This document shows positions 1 to 9,205 of a stretch of 64,000 nucleotides of DNA, one piece after another. The position numbers and the translations under genes are program-made. A model generated the notes under the pieces. The model was not told where the DNA came from, ran no database searches, and saw nothing but the letters and a program-made list of their open reading frames with translations. The stretch is from Metridium senile. Its lineage: Eukaryota; Cnidaria; Anthozoa; Actiniaria; Metridiidae. The stretch spans positions 29,229,064 through 29,293,063 of the forward strand of contig OX459095.1 in NCBI GenBank assembly GCA_949775045.1, written 5' to 3'. How positions within the stretch are numbered: the stretch's first letter is position 1; each line of letters opens with the position of its first letter.

Positions 1-948
1 TGTGTCATTTAAGAAGGATGCATTTTATCGAAAAAGCAGGACACACTTTTGAACACATGTATGTGCTGATTGTCATAATGCAGAAATGACGGCGAAGTAG
101 TAAGAACTTTTGGACTTTTTAAATGAAAGCGCTCGTATTTGAGGTTTTAATTGAAGCATTGGTTACAGATATTCGTTTTTGTAACAAACATACACAGTCT
201 TATTCTCTGTTATATAAGCTTTAAAATGATATATACTTTGTCTATCTTCATTGTAAAATGACGCGCTAAACAATTTTTAACTGAGAGGCAATCCGCGAGC
301 GTGGACCGTATCCATAAGGCGATCTAAGGCAATTTTAGGAAACGTAGCCATATTTGAGTTGCCTATCTTTGGCGATTTTTGGACGACTTCAGTTTAGTGA
401 TGTAATGCGTTCTTTGGCGATCTAAGGGTCCGGAGTAGGCATGGAAATGGAGGGGGATATATATCACAAAGTACATATAAGGGACAAACTGACAAAATAA
501 TGATAGTTTTGGTAGAAACATCTCTTTCACATGCAAGGGAGGAGAACAAAATTTTAGAATCACATATTTCTACCTGGATTTAGGCTTGTTGGTCCTGTGA
601 TATCATCCGTTTCTGGGAAAGGGAAAATTACCTTTAGTAACAAAGTATCATTTATTACATTGTTTGTATTTCAAGTACGAGGATGCATTATCAAGCTAAG
701 CATAGTGTAGTACAAAATGTATAACAAACTATCTAACTGTGTTTTGGTACCGAGATAAGGTGGGCATGCGAAATTGCCACGGCAACATAGAAAAGCATTC
801 ATAAACACATTGAGCAAACAAAAGAATAATGAATAACGGAATGGTCTAGACGTTAATTTATACAAACACAAAATAAAAACAAAATAAAAACATAAAAATA
901 AATTACTTTTTTAAAAGGTCTAAATCTAACAGCCAAACACAAAGTCCT
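1..948. other. AT-rich intergenic DNA, no gene seen
   Basis: Only short open frames without recognisable domains occur here. The sequence is AT-rich, and I see no tandem repeat or long inverted repeat. Confidence 0.5.
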
Positions 949-960
949 ATACTTATTGGG

Positions 961-1085
961 AAGGCTCAAACTCACACTCAGACTCTCTACACTTATATTA
1001 ACTGTTTTAGCACACAACTCTAATAAATTTCCTAGGGAGGAAAACTGCATAATTCGGAAAACCCTAGTGCCATTAGAGAGAATAT
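961..1085 (-). repeat. SINE 3' fragment
   Basis: On the minus strand this matches the tail half of the SINE at 1262-1490: the 'ttttcc...cctccct' segment is followed by the 'gtgtgagt'-type tail. The tRNA-like head is missing, so this is a 5'-truncated copy lying next to the fuller copy. Confidence 0.55.
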
Positions 1086-1229
1086 ACTACTAGTAATAAC
1101 AATGGTGTACTACACTTACCTGTATTTGGATTAGGTGGTCCTGTTATTTCGTCAGTCACTTGAAAAATATCAAAAGTAATGAAAAAGGACGCACATCTAT
1201 CTATTTTACAATATCTATTTTACAACCAC

Positions 1230-1500
1230 CACTCCCCGTCGGGTTTCTTCCGTGAAATTAACTCACACTCACACTCACTATCACTACATTCCATATGTAT
1301 AACACACAAATCTGCTCACGTGTTGATTTTTGCGGAGGGAGGAAAACCGGATAACACGGAGAAAAACCCTCGTGGCATGAGAGAGAAAAAATATCAAACA
1401 AACTCTATTAACTTGTCTCTCGAGCCGGGAATCAAGGCCAGGTTACAGTGGAGAAAGGCTAACGCTCTCACCACTAGGCCACTCATTCCACCTTGTGTAC
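1230..1500 (-). mobile_element. tRNA-derived SINE, near full length
   Basis: Read on the minus strand, an A-box-like TGGCCTAGTGG lies at 1481-1471. A degenerate B box before 'CCCGGCTCG' follows at about 1440-1421. The body then has 'GGTTTTTCTCCG', 'ATCCGGTTTTCCTCCC' and a 'GAGTGTGAGT' tail. The same order is found at 56072-56344 on the plus strand, where both boxes are nearly perfect. Pol III promoter boxes plus a shared body define a tRNA-related SINE family; the copy number in the genome is unknown. Confidence 0.75.
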
Positions 1501-1757
1501 AACGGATAAAAAAAGTCCATATGCAAATTGCATAAATAAACGGAGAGACCAGACGATCGATAAACATGATAAACCTAGGCACGGAAATACAGAGGGTGAT
1601 TTGTCATGAATCACCTCCTTTTTTGAAAAGCCGAATCTTCATATTTGATTAATTAATTACCTTTTTGTTATTTGTTATCTGTTTTTAAAGATACATAAGA
1701 AAAATATAATATTTCTGAGGATATTATAGACAGAGATTCACGTTGGGATCGAAGCCT

Positions 1758-1978
1758 GAATAGTCTCCTTCACAGTTCCCTGCGCCATCTTGAAAGGTAG
1801 CCGGGCCTTTGCATCGAAGCGAGACAAACGTCGAGCTTGCAATGATAGAGACACGTGAATAATTGTTCCACAAGGTGTTAAAAGGTCTCTATCCTTGCAA
1901 TCCTAACGTTCGTCTCGCTTCGATTGAAAGGCTCGGCTACCTTTCAAGATGGCACAGGGAACTGTGAAAGGGATTATT
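1758..1978. mobile_element. palindromic MITE
   Basis: The two halves are imperfect inverted copies with arms of about 75 bp. The left arm runs 'cacagttccctgcgccatc' and on through a 'cgaagcgagacaaacg' motif; the right arm is its reverse complement. The outer end resembles that of the MITE at 4534-5825 (AATAGTcctttt.CACAGTTCC), so the two probably belong to one family. There is no coding capacity. Confidence 0.75.
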
Positions 1979-2930
1979 TAACTCAGTTTTTCAAAGTTTT
2001 CTTGTCTATTCAACTTATATTTCGTTTTTTTATATATGCTTTTTATTAAGGGAAAACAAAAGATATCTATTACCTTCATAGACTTCTTCTTCTTCTTGAG
2101 GTTTTAGAGGCGCGTCCTTGATTGGTCCTAGAGAAGCAGGAATTATTGTAGGGACAAATACAGTGATGGAATTATGGTTGGTTAGGCATTGAATATTCTA
2201 CATAACTGTGTTCTTCACCATGTTGTAACTACTTTTAGTATAAATACTTAGGTGATTATAGAAAATCACGCGCGTGGATTTGTTCGGGTACTATTCGAAC
2301 ACTGTATTTTTCGAACACTGCTTATTTTTATTTTTTTTAAATAGTCACCATTGTATTTATACTAAGACAATTATTCTCCTCAGGCTCGATGAATATCGAT
2401 AAATAATAAGCTGGACATTGCCTCGGTTATTATTCGTTGATATTCACCTCGCCAAGTAATTCATCGCCAGAAAAGTCGAACCAAATGGGGAGGAGCCTAA
2501 TATGCAGATTTTATCAAGCATATATAGATGCCAATCAAATGCATTGTCTTTTGTCAAACATGATTTGCTTACGGTACTTATGCTATTTCACTGATAAACT
2601 TGGCGCAGTAATGAAAATAGAAGGATATCATTTAATCGGCGTCAGGGGCCAGAAAATTAACGCTGTAGTGAGCTACGATGGAATAATATTTTCCATATCA
2701 ATATATAATATGGCCTTTCTCATGAGAACCATTTCACATTTTTATTACGTAACAACCGGGTAATATCCAAAGGTATTTTGTACATGATTGTAGCATCTTG
2801 CATATTTTCGTATTGTGTTTTAGATAACATTTACTGCCATTGAAGAATTCTCTTAATCATTTTTATTAAATAACTATTTAGCAATTGTCTTGCTCAATAG
2901 TGTTTGTCCGATCGGCCTAGCTGGTTAAGT
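1979..2930. other. no gene seen
   Basis: An open frame of 108 codons at 2437-2763 has no recognisable domain and no splice context. Around 2770-2792 there is a solo 'acatgattgtagc' motif like the end of the MITE at 45411-45679. Confidence 0.4.
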
Positions 2931-3262
2931 TTATCATCATCATCCTTCGGCCTCGGCCGAGAGTCCTCCCACAACAGACTTTCACACCGCCCTGTCAGCC
3001 ATTACTGCTCTCAAGTCTTTGACCCCGATTCCAGTGTCTCTGGAAATGACGTGGGGGAAGGTCATTTTTCTTGATCTGACAGGGCAGTGCTCTTGGCTCC
3101 AGAGGAGAAGGCGAGATACGGCCTCTTCATCGGCTCGGGAGCAGTGCCCAGCAAAAATGACTCTTCTCGCTTTTAGTTTTACTGAGACAGGTGGCAGGTT
3201 TCCATAGATTTCCTCCAGGGTGGCATAACACCATATTTTCTCTAAGCTAATAGGGGTACAGT
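2931..3262 (-). pseudogene. 3' end of a non-LTR retrotransposon (LINE) ORF2
   Basis: The minus-strand frame contains 'YGNLPPVSVKLKARR..FAGHC' followed by a 'RLLLW' segment. This is the typical extreme C-terminus of LINE reverse-transcriptase polyproteins that lack an RNase H. It ends close to a short (ATG)n-like tail at 2931-2945, as RTE/CR1-like elements often do. The N-terminal RT domain is absent, so this is a 5'-truncated dead copy. The sequence upstream (3263 onward) is replaced by a TIR element. Confidence 0.65.
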
Positions 3263-3266
3263 ATGT

Positions 3267-4082
3267 TGCCCAGTTTCGTGACAGTACCATTATCGTGACA
3301 CAAACAAATTAAACTCGTTTTTCACGACGGCTATTTGATATTTCAAAAACAAACAAAGACTACAGAGAAAACACTGAACATTTAGCTTCAGTATGCATGT
3401 TTTGACATATGCAAGGATTCTTCGAAGAGAAGCAATTGTTGACAGAGTAGTGGAGGTTTCCTGGCTAAAATATATGACTTTTACTGCACAGTAAACTATC
3501 CGTGGCTCAAAAAAGAGAGATTTACGTGGCATACTCTCAAAGAATAAAGACAAGTATGATACTGACGATAGCTAAAGAGTGTAACTTCATTCTACGATCC
3601 TTAAATGTTCAGCAAGTTTGATATTTGCAAAAATATTAGATGCATACTATTTACTCCATTTTAAGATGAGGTGCCAAGTTTCGTGACTCGCAAATTCCAG
3701 TGATTACAAAAAGCCCGCATACACTGACAAGTATTGGCTTTAAAAGAAATCACGGCTTGAAATTGTTTGAAAACACACATATGTTATAAATTATGTTCGT
3801 TTAGTGAATCAGGTATTGCTTTTGCTATGGAACACTGCGGCATAAAAAGTCGCCCTTTCAGATCGTTTCTATGCAAACTAAGTTGATAAGTAGCGGGACT
3901 TTGAAACATTTCAAGTAGTTTCATATTCCAAAATTCTCAGAATATTAAATAAGGAACAATCCAAATGTTAGCGCAAAATATAGTTTAAGGTAAGAAAATA
4001 TGTTTTTGATTTGTTTTATCGAATTTTGTTGTGAATTACTTTGAAAACAATGCATTTTTACAAAGTGTCACGAAACTGGGCA
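3267..4082. mobile_element. non-autonomous TIR element, 17-bp perfect TIRs
   Basis: TGCCCAGTTTCGTGACA begins at 3267 and its exact reverse complement ends at 4082. A related subterminal motif (ccaagtttcgtgact) lies at about 3675. No transposase frame is present. The left end abuts the LINE fragment. I could not define a target-site duplication. Confidence 0.65.
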
Positions 4083-4115
4083 CCCAAGTTGCCGTCGAAA
4101 TTAAGTACTTATTGA

Positions 4116-4218
4116 CTGAGTGGGAGGGCCGTACGGGAAAATATTTGGCTCGCGGTCATGACGTACGTACAAATGACCAAGAGCCAAATATTTTTCCGTA
4201 CGGCCCAACCTAACTCAG
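4116..4218. repeat. long palindrome/hairpin MITE
   Basis: The arms, centred near 4167, contain 'GGGCCGTACGG' and 'AATATTTGGCTC' as inverted copies, with a GTACGTAC-rich loop. It is a compact foldback repeat of about 100 bp with no ORF. Confidence 0.7.
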
Positions 4219-4533
4219 ATAAATTCCTTTCATTTTATCAAATTAAAAGATTCGATGAAAATATTGGGGAGATCTTCTCGAGTCGATCAAAACATGGAAG
4301 CCAACCACAGCTATAAGACACTTTATCAGAATAACATCAATGACATCAATCTCTGAAGTGTGGATGCCGACCAAATCTGAAAACATGCCGATTCTGTACT
4401 CAAGTGAAGACCAACCAATCAGAACACCGATTCATCATGCATATAAACAACAAACACAGTATATTATTTCTGTCGGGGAAGTTTGCTATAGAGTCAAGGG
4501 TTGGTTGGTGCGATGCGTTAGCATAATCTAGTC
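4219..4533. other. no gene seen
   Basis: There is no recognisable domain or repeat here; a 63-codon frame is unsupported. Confidence 0.4.
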
Positions 4534-4895
4534 AATAGTCCTTTTTACAGTTCCGTTGAGTAGACTACGAGTAGTCCTTCTTTTCCATCCAGAATCAGTA
4601 ATTTAAAAAAACGAGTGTTGCGGGATTCCTGGGGAGCGCGCCGGAAATAGATCGTTTAGTAGGGAGAGGAAAAGAAGGGACTACAGACAACACTGTAAGA
4701 AACGAATTACCGCCCTTTTTAACACATAGTTATCTTGTCAAAATCGTGTCATCGGGTAATCAATATCAAATGGATCATTTAGGCTGCAATTAAATCCAAT
4801 TAATTTTAACCAATCCAATTGGATCTGTAAAATGGCTAGGTTGTTAAACACGCGGGAAAATAGTCTTTTATTATCGCTTCGCAATGTAAACATCT

Positions 4896-5070
4896 ATGGC
4901 GGATACACCAAAAAAAACCTGCCAAGAGAGGGCGAAGGCCGAAGCCATCCACAGTCGATGACTTTTGCAGAGCATGTGGCTGCTCTTTCAAAATAGTTTA
5001 CGGTGAGTTTGCAAAAGTTTCACATATTTCCACGGAAAATCTGTTTGACCTCCCAGGACGTTCTGGCGTT
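4896..5070 (+). pseudogene. N-terminal fragment of Cys-rich (zinc-binding-like) protein
   Basis: The ATG at 4896 opens MADTP, then an eight-A run shifts the frame. In the following frame the protein reads a basic stretch, then 'FCRACGCSFKIVYG' and 'STENLF'. The C-x2-C-x-C pattern suggests a small N-terminal zinc-binding module. I do not recognise a named family with certainty. It is truncated where it meets the antisense helicase fragment. Its position inside the TIRs, opposite RecQ, suggests it is an element-borne gene rather than a host gene. Confidence 0.5.
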
Positions 5071-5095
5071 CCAAGTTGTCCACTATCTTGGCTTC

Positions 5096-5402
5096 TCAAA
5101 TTCTCAGATCAAATTTTTCGTTCACTTCGGTTGCAGTGATGCCAACATCAGTTAAATCTCGAATTTGATCGTCAATAATACTTTTCAATGGCGAAACAAC
5201 AAGGACACAACAGCTTTGAGATTTTAGCTTCGCCAAAACAAATAGTTGGTAGATCAAGCTCTTGCCAAAACCGGTCGGCAGAACAGCGAAAACATCTTTG
5301 CCATCTAGCAAATTGATAAGGTCACTTTCTGTTCTTCTTTAAGGATGAAACGTTTGGAAAACTTTCCAGACACTCGTTTAAAATAGCTTCATGGTCAGCC
5401 AT
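5096..5402 (-). pseudogene. RecQ-like DNA helicase N-terminal fragment
   Basis: The minus-strand ATG at 5402 begins MADHEAIL. After a frameshift near 5317 the frame contains 'LLDGKDVFAVLPTGFGKSLIYQ', a RecQ-type Walker A region (motif I: PTGFGKS). 'CCVLVVSPLKSIIDDQ' follows, matching motif Ia. Motif II (DExH) and everything beyond are missing, so no active enzyme can be made. It lies inside a TIR-bounded element, facing the Cys-rich fragment. A RecQ superfamily-2 identity is well supported; its role in the element is inference. Confidence 0.8.
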
Positions 5403-5990
5403 AGTAAACTAAGAGACCGTGTGCTGGAATGTTTCACGATGACGCTTGACAGCTCGGCGCGTTCCATTACAGCCGCTGACAGATCGATCGTTTTTAGCCA
5501 ATCGGAATTTTCCGTTGTGAGAGCAACGGGTAATTCGTTTCTTAGAGTGTTGTCTGTAGTCCCTTCTTTTTCCCTACCTACTCAACGATCTATTTCCGGC
5601 GCGCTTCACAGGAATCCCGCAACACTCGTTTTTTTAAATTACTGATTCTGGAGGGAAAAGAAGGACTACTCGTAGTCTACCGTTCAGTGACCATGAATGA
5701 TAGTTCCATGTCGAGGTTCGCGTTGTTGCGCATCATAAATTATAGTTTTGCTATGCGCAACAACGCGAACCTCAGCTTGGAACTATTATTCATGGTCACT
5801 GAACGGAACTGTGAAAAGAACTATTAGCATGGGCATTGTATATCATGGATTATTACATTCTCAGTAGTCCGTAAATCAGTGAATGCTACGTCCTCGCTAA
5901 TTCGAAAAGACGTGAACGTGAGTAGATCTATCTATACTCTATTATTTCAAAACGTTGAGTGTAGGAGGAGCGACACTGGCCTGACCTTTA

Positions 5991-6137
5991 AGGCCTAGTC
6001 TGGGACCTAAACTCGCCTTAACTCGCAGCGAGTTTGGGCGAGACTGTGCAAGTTAAGGCGAGTTAAGAGAAAATCACAAAATTTCAATGCTGCAAGTTAA
6101 TGCGAGTTAAGTGGAGTTTAGGTCCCAAACTAGGCCT
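5991..6137. mobile_element. MITE with 6-bp target duplication CCTTTA
   Basis: AGGCCTAG at the left and CTAGGCCT at the right bound inverted arms containing 'gggacctaaactcgcc'. CCTTTA occurs immediately outside both ends (5985-5990 and 6138-6143). The interior repeats 'aactcgc/gcgagtt' motifs. The terminal AGGCCT and the 5-6 bp duplication recall the element at 47108-47335. Confidence 0.8.
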
Positions 6138-6224
6138 CCTTTAGCATGATACCAATGGTGATAATGATATTTATATGCTGAAAAACGCTTGTAGATATAA
6201 AACATTGATTCATTTAATGGTTGT

Positions 6225-6230
6225 TTTATT
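6225..6230 (-). promoter_or_regulatory. candidate polyadenylation signal of the VWA/LamG gene
   Basis: On the minus strand AATAAA occurs about 150 bases downstream of the stop codon at 6377. It is the first canonical hexamer that fits a short 3' UTR. No transcript evidence. Confidence 0.45.
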
Positions 6231-6376
6231 GTTAGATACAATCATGCAGTGGATACATAGATGTACATTATATTTCTCGAATGCCTATTAAATAATTATG
6301 ATATAATTTCTGTATATATTAATTTCAAAATCACATGTTCCTAATATCCATGTTATTGAATAAGCTAATAAAGTGA

Positions 6377-7905
6377 TCACTTTCTGTCAATATATACTTC
6401 AGGGCCAACGTTTTCTGGAACATTTGCTACGGCGTCACCAGCGACATGAGTTTCTCCTGGATTAGACCCTGGAGATTCTACAGGAGCTGATTCTCCTACA
6501 GGAGCTGGTTCTCCTACATTACCTGATTCTCCTATAGGAGCTGATTCTGATGATGTCTTTGTTCCAAATGATCCTCCACTTACTCTCCACTTATATGATC
6601 CTCCACTTTTTGATCCTCCACTTACTGATCCTCCACTTTTTGATCCTCCACTTATTGACCCTCCACTTTTTGATCCTCCACTTATTGACCCTCCTCCTGC
6701 TGCTCCACCGGCAGCTCCTCCACTTACTGACCCTCCTCCTGCTGCTCCTCCACCACCTGATTTACTACTTCGACCACAGACGTTCTTTGCTGATCCGATC
6801 TGCTGCGCGGTTAGTGCCTGCTTGTAGCATTGCATGCAAGCGATTCTTCCTTTAAAATATCTGGTGTCTCCTATTCGAGCTCCTATACGAATCGAGAATT
6901 GAGTGGCAGTTTCAAAGCTTCCTATCTTACTAGTCGCGGTTTGCTTGCCATCGATCCATAGGCTATTCACACCAGCAGCTTTATCATATGTGAAGCCGAC
7001 ATACTTCCATGCACCTTTCTGGATGTTGCTAACGATGTGTTTGGTGAAGGACATATCTCGCTTCACTACGCGGACGAACAAACTAAGTGGGCTTCCTTTA
7101 ACTATCCACCAATGCAATCCCCAACCGTCAACTTTGTAGCTAAACAGAGGGCCAGGCTGCTCGGCGTACACATGGGCAAGTAGAGTCATTGATCCCTTAA
7201 AATCCAGTGCTCCGTTTGCTTGGTTTTTTATTTCAATGTAACTGTTCTGTGCACCTTGAAATTGACATGATCCCCCGGCTTGTCCGCTTATTCCAGCAGC
7301 AAACTGTACGTTACTCAGAACACCGTTTGCTGCACCACCGATTACATTTCGGGCTTGAAATTGTGCGCTTAGAGGGTAAATAGCAACAGCCATTCCACCA
7401 ATTCCAACAGCCCAACCTCCTCCTCCAGCCGCACCTCCAATTCCCATCGATCCTCCTCCTGCAGCTCCACCTCCAATTCCAATTGATCCTCCACCACCAG
7501 CTCCACCTGCAGCTCCACCTCCAATTCCAATTGATCCTCCACCACCAGCTCCACCTGCAGCTCCACCTCCCATTGATCCTCCACTTATTGATCCTCCTGC
7601 TGCTCCACCTCCCATTGATCCTCCACTTATTGATCCTCCTGCTGCTCCACCCGCAGCTCCTCCAGCACCACCTGCAACTCCACCACTTATTGAACCTCCG
7701 CCACCTGCTGATCCTCCTCCACCACTCACTGATCCTCCTCCAGCACCTCCTGATGATCCTCCAGTAGTCACTGATCCTCCTCCAGTACTTCCTGATGATC
7801 CTCCAGTAGTCACTGATCCTCCTCCAGTACTGCCTGATGATCCTCCTCCAGTAGTCACTGATCCTCCTCCAGTACTCCCTGATGATCCTCCTCCAGTTGA
7901 TCCTC
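6377..7905 (-). CDS. VWA-repeat matrix protein, last exon: Gly-rich, LamG-like domain, acidic tail
   Basis: This is the terminal exon of the 21-exon gene. The acceptor (ttcacag) ends at 7906 and the exon enters in phase 1; the stop codon is at 6377. About 165 residues of Gly/Ser/Ala repeats (GGGS, GSISGG, GSMGG types) come first. A jelly-roll laminin-G/pentraxin-like domain of roughly 190 residues follows (SYIEI..., GAWKYVGFTYD, LWIDGK, FKGRIACMQCY, ending NVC), with paired cysteines. Then come GGSKSGGS repeats and an acidic tail ending VYIDRK. LamG-like folds bind glycans or matrix partners, and Gly-rich flanks suggest a flexible or elastomeric secreted material. There is no transmembrane segment. 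The frame is open upstream to the splice site, so no internal start is needed. Confidence 0.85.
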
Positions 7906-7927
7906 CTGTGAACCAGATGTACTTTTA

Positions 7928-8712
7928 AATTACGAAATACTCATTAATTACCAGTATGCACCATGATAGGTTGGTTTGTACAGTATCAGTATCCATCATG
8001 ATTGGTTGGTTTGTACAGTGTCAGTATGCACCATGATAGGTTGGTTTGTACAGTATCAGTATCCATCATGATTGGTTGGTTTGTACAGTGTCAGTATGCA
8101 CCATGATTGGTTGGTTTGTACCGTATCAGTATACACCATGATTGGTTGGTTTGCACCATATCAGTATCCATCATGATTGGTTGGTTTTGTACAGTGTTAG
8201 TATGCACCATGATTGGTTGGTTTGTACCATATCAGTATACACCATGATTGGTTGGTTTGTACAGTATCAGTATCCATCATGATTGGTTGGTTTGTACAGT
8301 AACACTATCAGTATACACCATGATTGGTTGGTTTGTACAGTATCACAATGATTGGTTGGTTTGTACAGTATCACTATCAGTATCACAATGATTGGTTGGT
8401 TTGTACAATATCACAGTGATTGGTTGGTTTGTACAGTATCACAGTGATTGGTTGGTTTGTACAGTATTACAGTGATTGGTTGGTTTGTACAGTATCACAG
8501 TGATTGGTTGGTTTGTACAGTATCACAGTGATTGGTTAGTTTGTACAGTATCACAGTGAGTGGTTGGTTTGTACAGTATCACAATGATTGGTTGGTTTGT
8601 ACAATATCACAGTGGTTGGTTGGTTTGTACAGTATCACAGTGATTGATTGGTTGGTTGGTTTGTACAGTATCACAGTGATTGGTTGGTTTGTACAGTATC
8701 ACAGTGATTGAT
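7928..8712. repeat. minisatellite, TGATTGGTTGGTTTGTACAG unit
   Basis: More than twenty copies of a unit of about 27-28 bp contain TGATTGGTTGGTTTGTACAG followed by TATCA-type spacers. In the left half, spacers with 'tatgcaccatga' or 'tatccatcatga' alternate, giving a longer period of about 32 bp. It lies in the last intron of the VWA/LamG gene, starting just upstream of the final acceptor. Confidence 0.9.
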
Positions 8713-8894
8713 ATATCATTAATGTGCCGATAAATGTCAATGAGAAAGAAAATTGGTATTGATTTTGAATTTTTGGAATGTGTATAGATTTTTATAGTTT
8801 TCGTGATTTATATGGGCTTTTTGCTAGTCCAATAGTTGTAAATATCATATTTTACCACATTTGATAACTTGTTCGCTTTCTGATTGGTCGAGAG

Positions 8895-9059
8895 CCGTGG
8901 TAAATAAGAGTACATACCACGGTTGCTATTTTCTCTCTAATTTTCTCGCTTTCTTCGCGCACATACAAAACGCGAGTAATAAAAATATTTTTAATGTGGT
9001 AAAAAACAAATTAGTTTTCAACGATAGTTTCTTGTGGTATGTCCTCTTATTTACCACGG
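8895..9059. repeat. inverted repeat, 26-bp arms
   Basis: CCGTGGTAAATAAGAG..CATACCAC at 8895-8920 is repeated inverted at 9034-9059 with one mismatch. The loop is AT-rich with no ORF. Probably a small MITE. Confidence 0.6.
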
Positions 9060-9181
9060 TTGACGTGGTCGAATCGTCTAAATTGTTGTGGATCCAAGAG
9101 ACGAAGACCCACGCGAAACTATCGTAAATTTGTTAACGAGATAATAACACTAGAACGTTATGACTATTCAAGAGACCTTAC

Positions 9182-9205
9182 CTGACTGCCCTGTGCCACC
9201 ACCAG
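9182..9205 (-). CDS. VWA-repeat matrix protein, micro-exon 20 (24 nt)
   Basis: The acceptor 'tttcatcag' and donor 'gtaagg' flank 24 bases that read (G)CT GGT GGT GGC ACA GGG CAG TCA G, giving AGGTGQS plus a split Gly. Both sides are phase 1 and join cleanly to VWA exon 19 upstream and the Gly-rich exon 21 downstream. It is a short Gly-rich hinge. It is supported by splice sites and frame only. Confidence 0.65.

Larger units (their letters stand above)
4560..5680. mobile_element. TIR transposon carrying RecQ-like and Cys-rich gene fragments
   Basis: Inverted termini of about 155 bp start GTAGACTACGAGTAGTCC (4560 onward) and match the reverse complement of 5530-5680 with few differences. The likely target duplication is CGTTGA (4554-4559) versus CGTTCA (5681-5686), six bases with one mismatch. 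The interior holds two divergent gene starts: a plus-strand Cys-rich protein (from 4896) and a minus-strand RecQ-like helicase (from 5402). They run into each other tail to tail near 5070-5096. This suggests internal deletion of a larger autonomous element that carried both genes. Confidence 0.75.
4534..5825. mobile_element. palindromic MITE interrupted by another element
   Basis: The left stub (4534-4559) reads AATAGTcc...CAGTTCCGTTGA. The right part (5681-5825) is an almost perfect palindrome ending GGAACtgtgaaaagaACTATT. Removing the inserted element (4560-5680) and one target copy leaves a coherent palindrome of about 165 bp. This is therefore the host of the nested insertion, and the hairpin arms contain an inverted 'cgcaacaacgcgaacct'. 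Confidence 0.75.

Noticed and set aside
2437..2763. 108-codon plus-strand frame
   Set aside because: No domain, no splice signals, and AT-rich codon use like the surroundings.
6550..7767. Leu/His-rich plus-strand frames and the second minus frame over the Gly-rich exon
   Set aside because: They are shadows of the Gly/Ser codon repeats of exon 21; only the minus frame with the LamG-like domain has a domain and splice support.
7856..7858. GTG start for the Gly-rich/LamG protein
   Set aside because: The frame stays open to a proper acceptor at 7906 with phase matching exon 20, so this is an internal exon codon, not a start.
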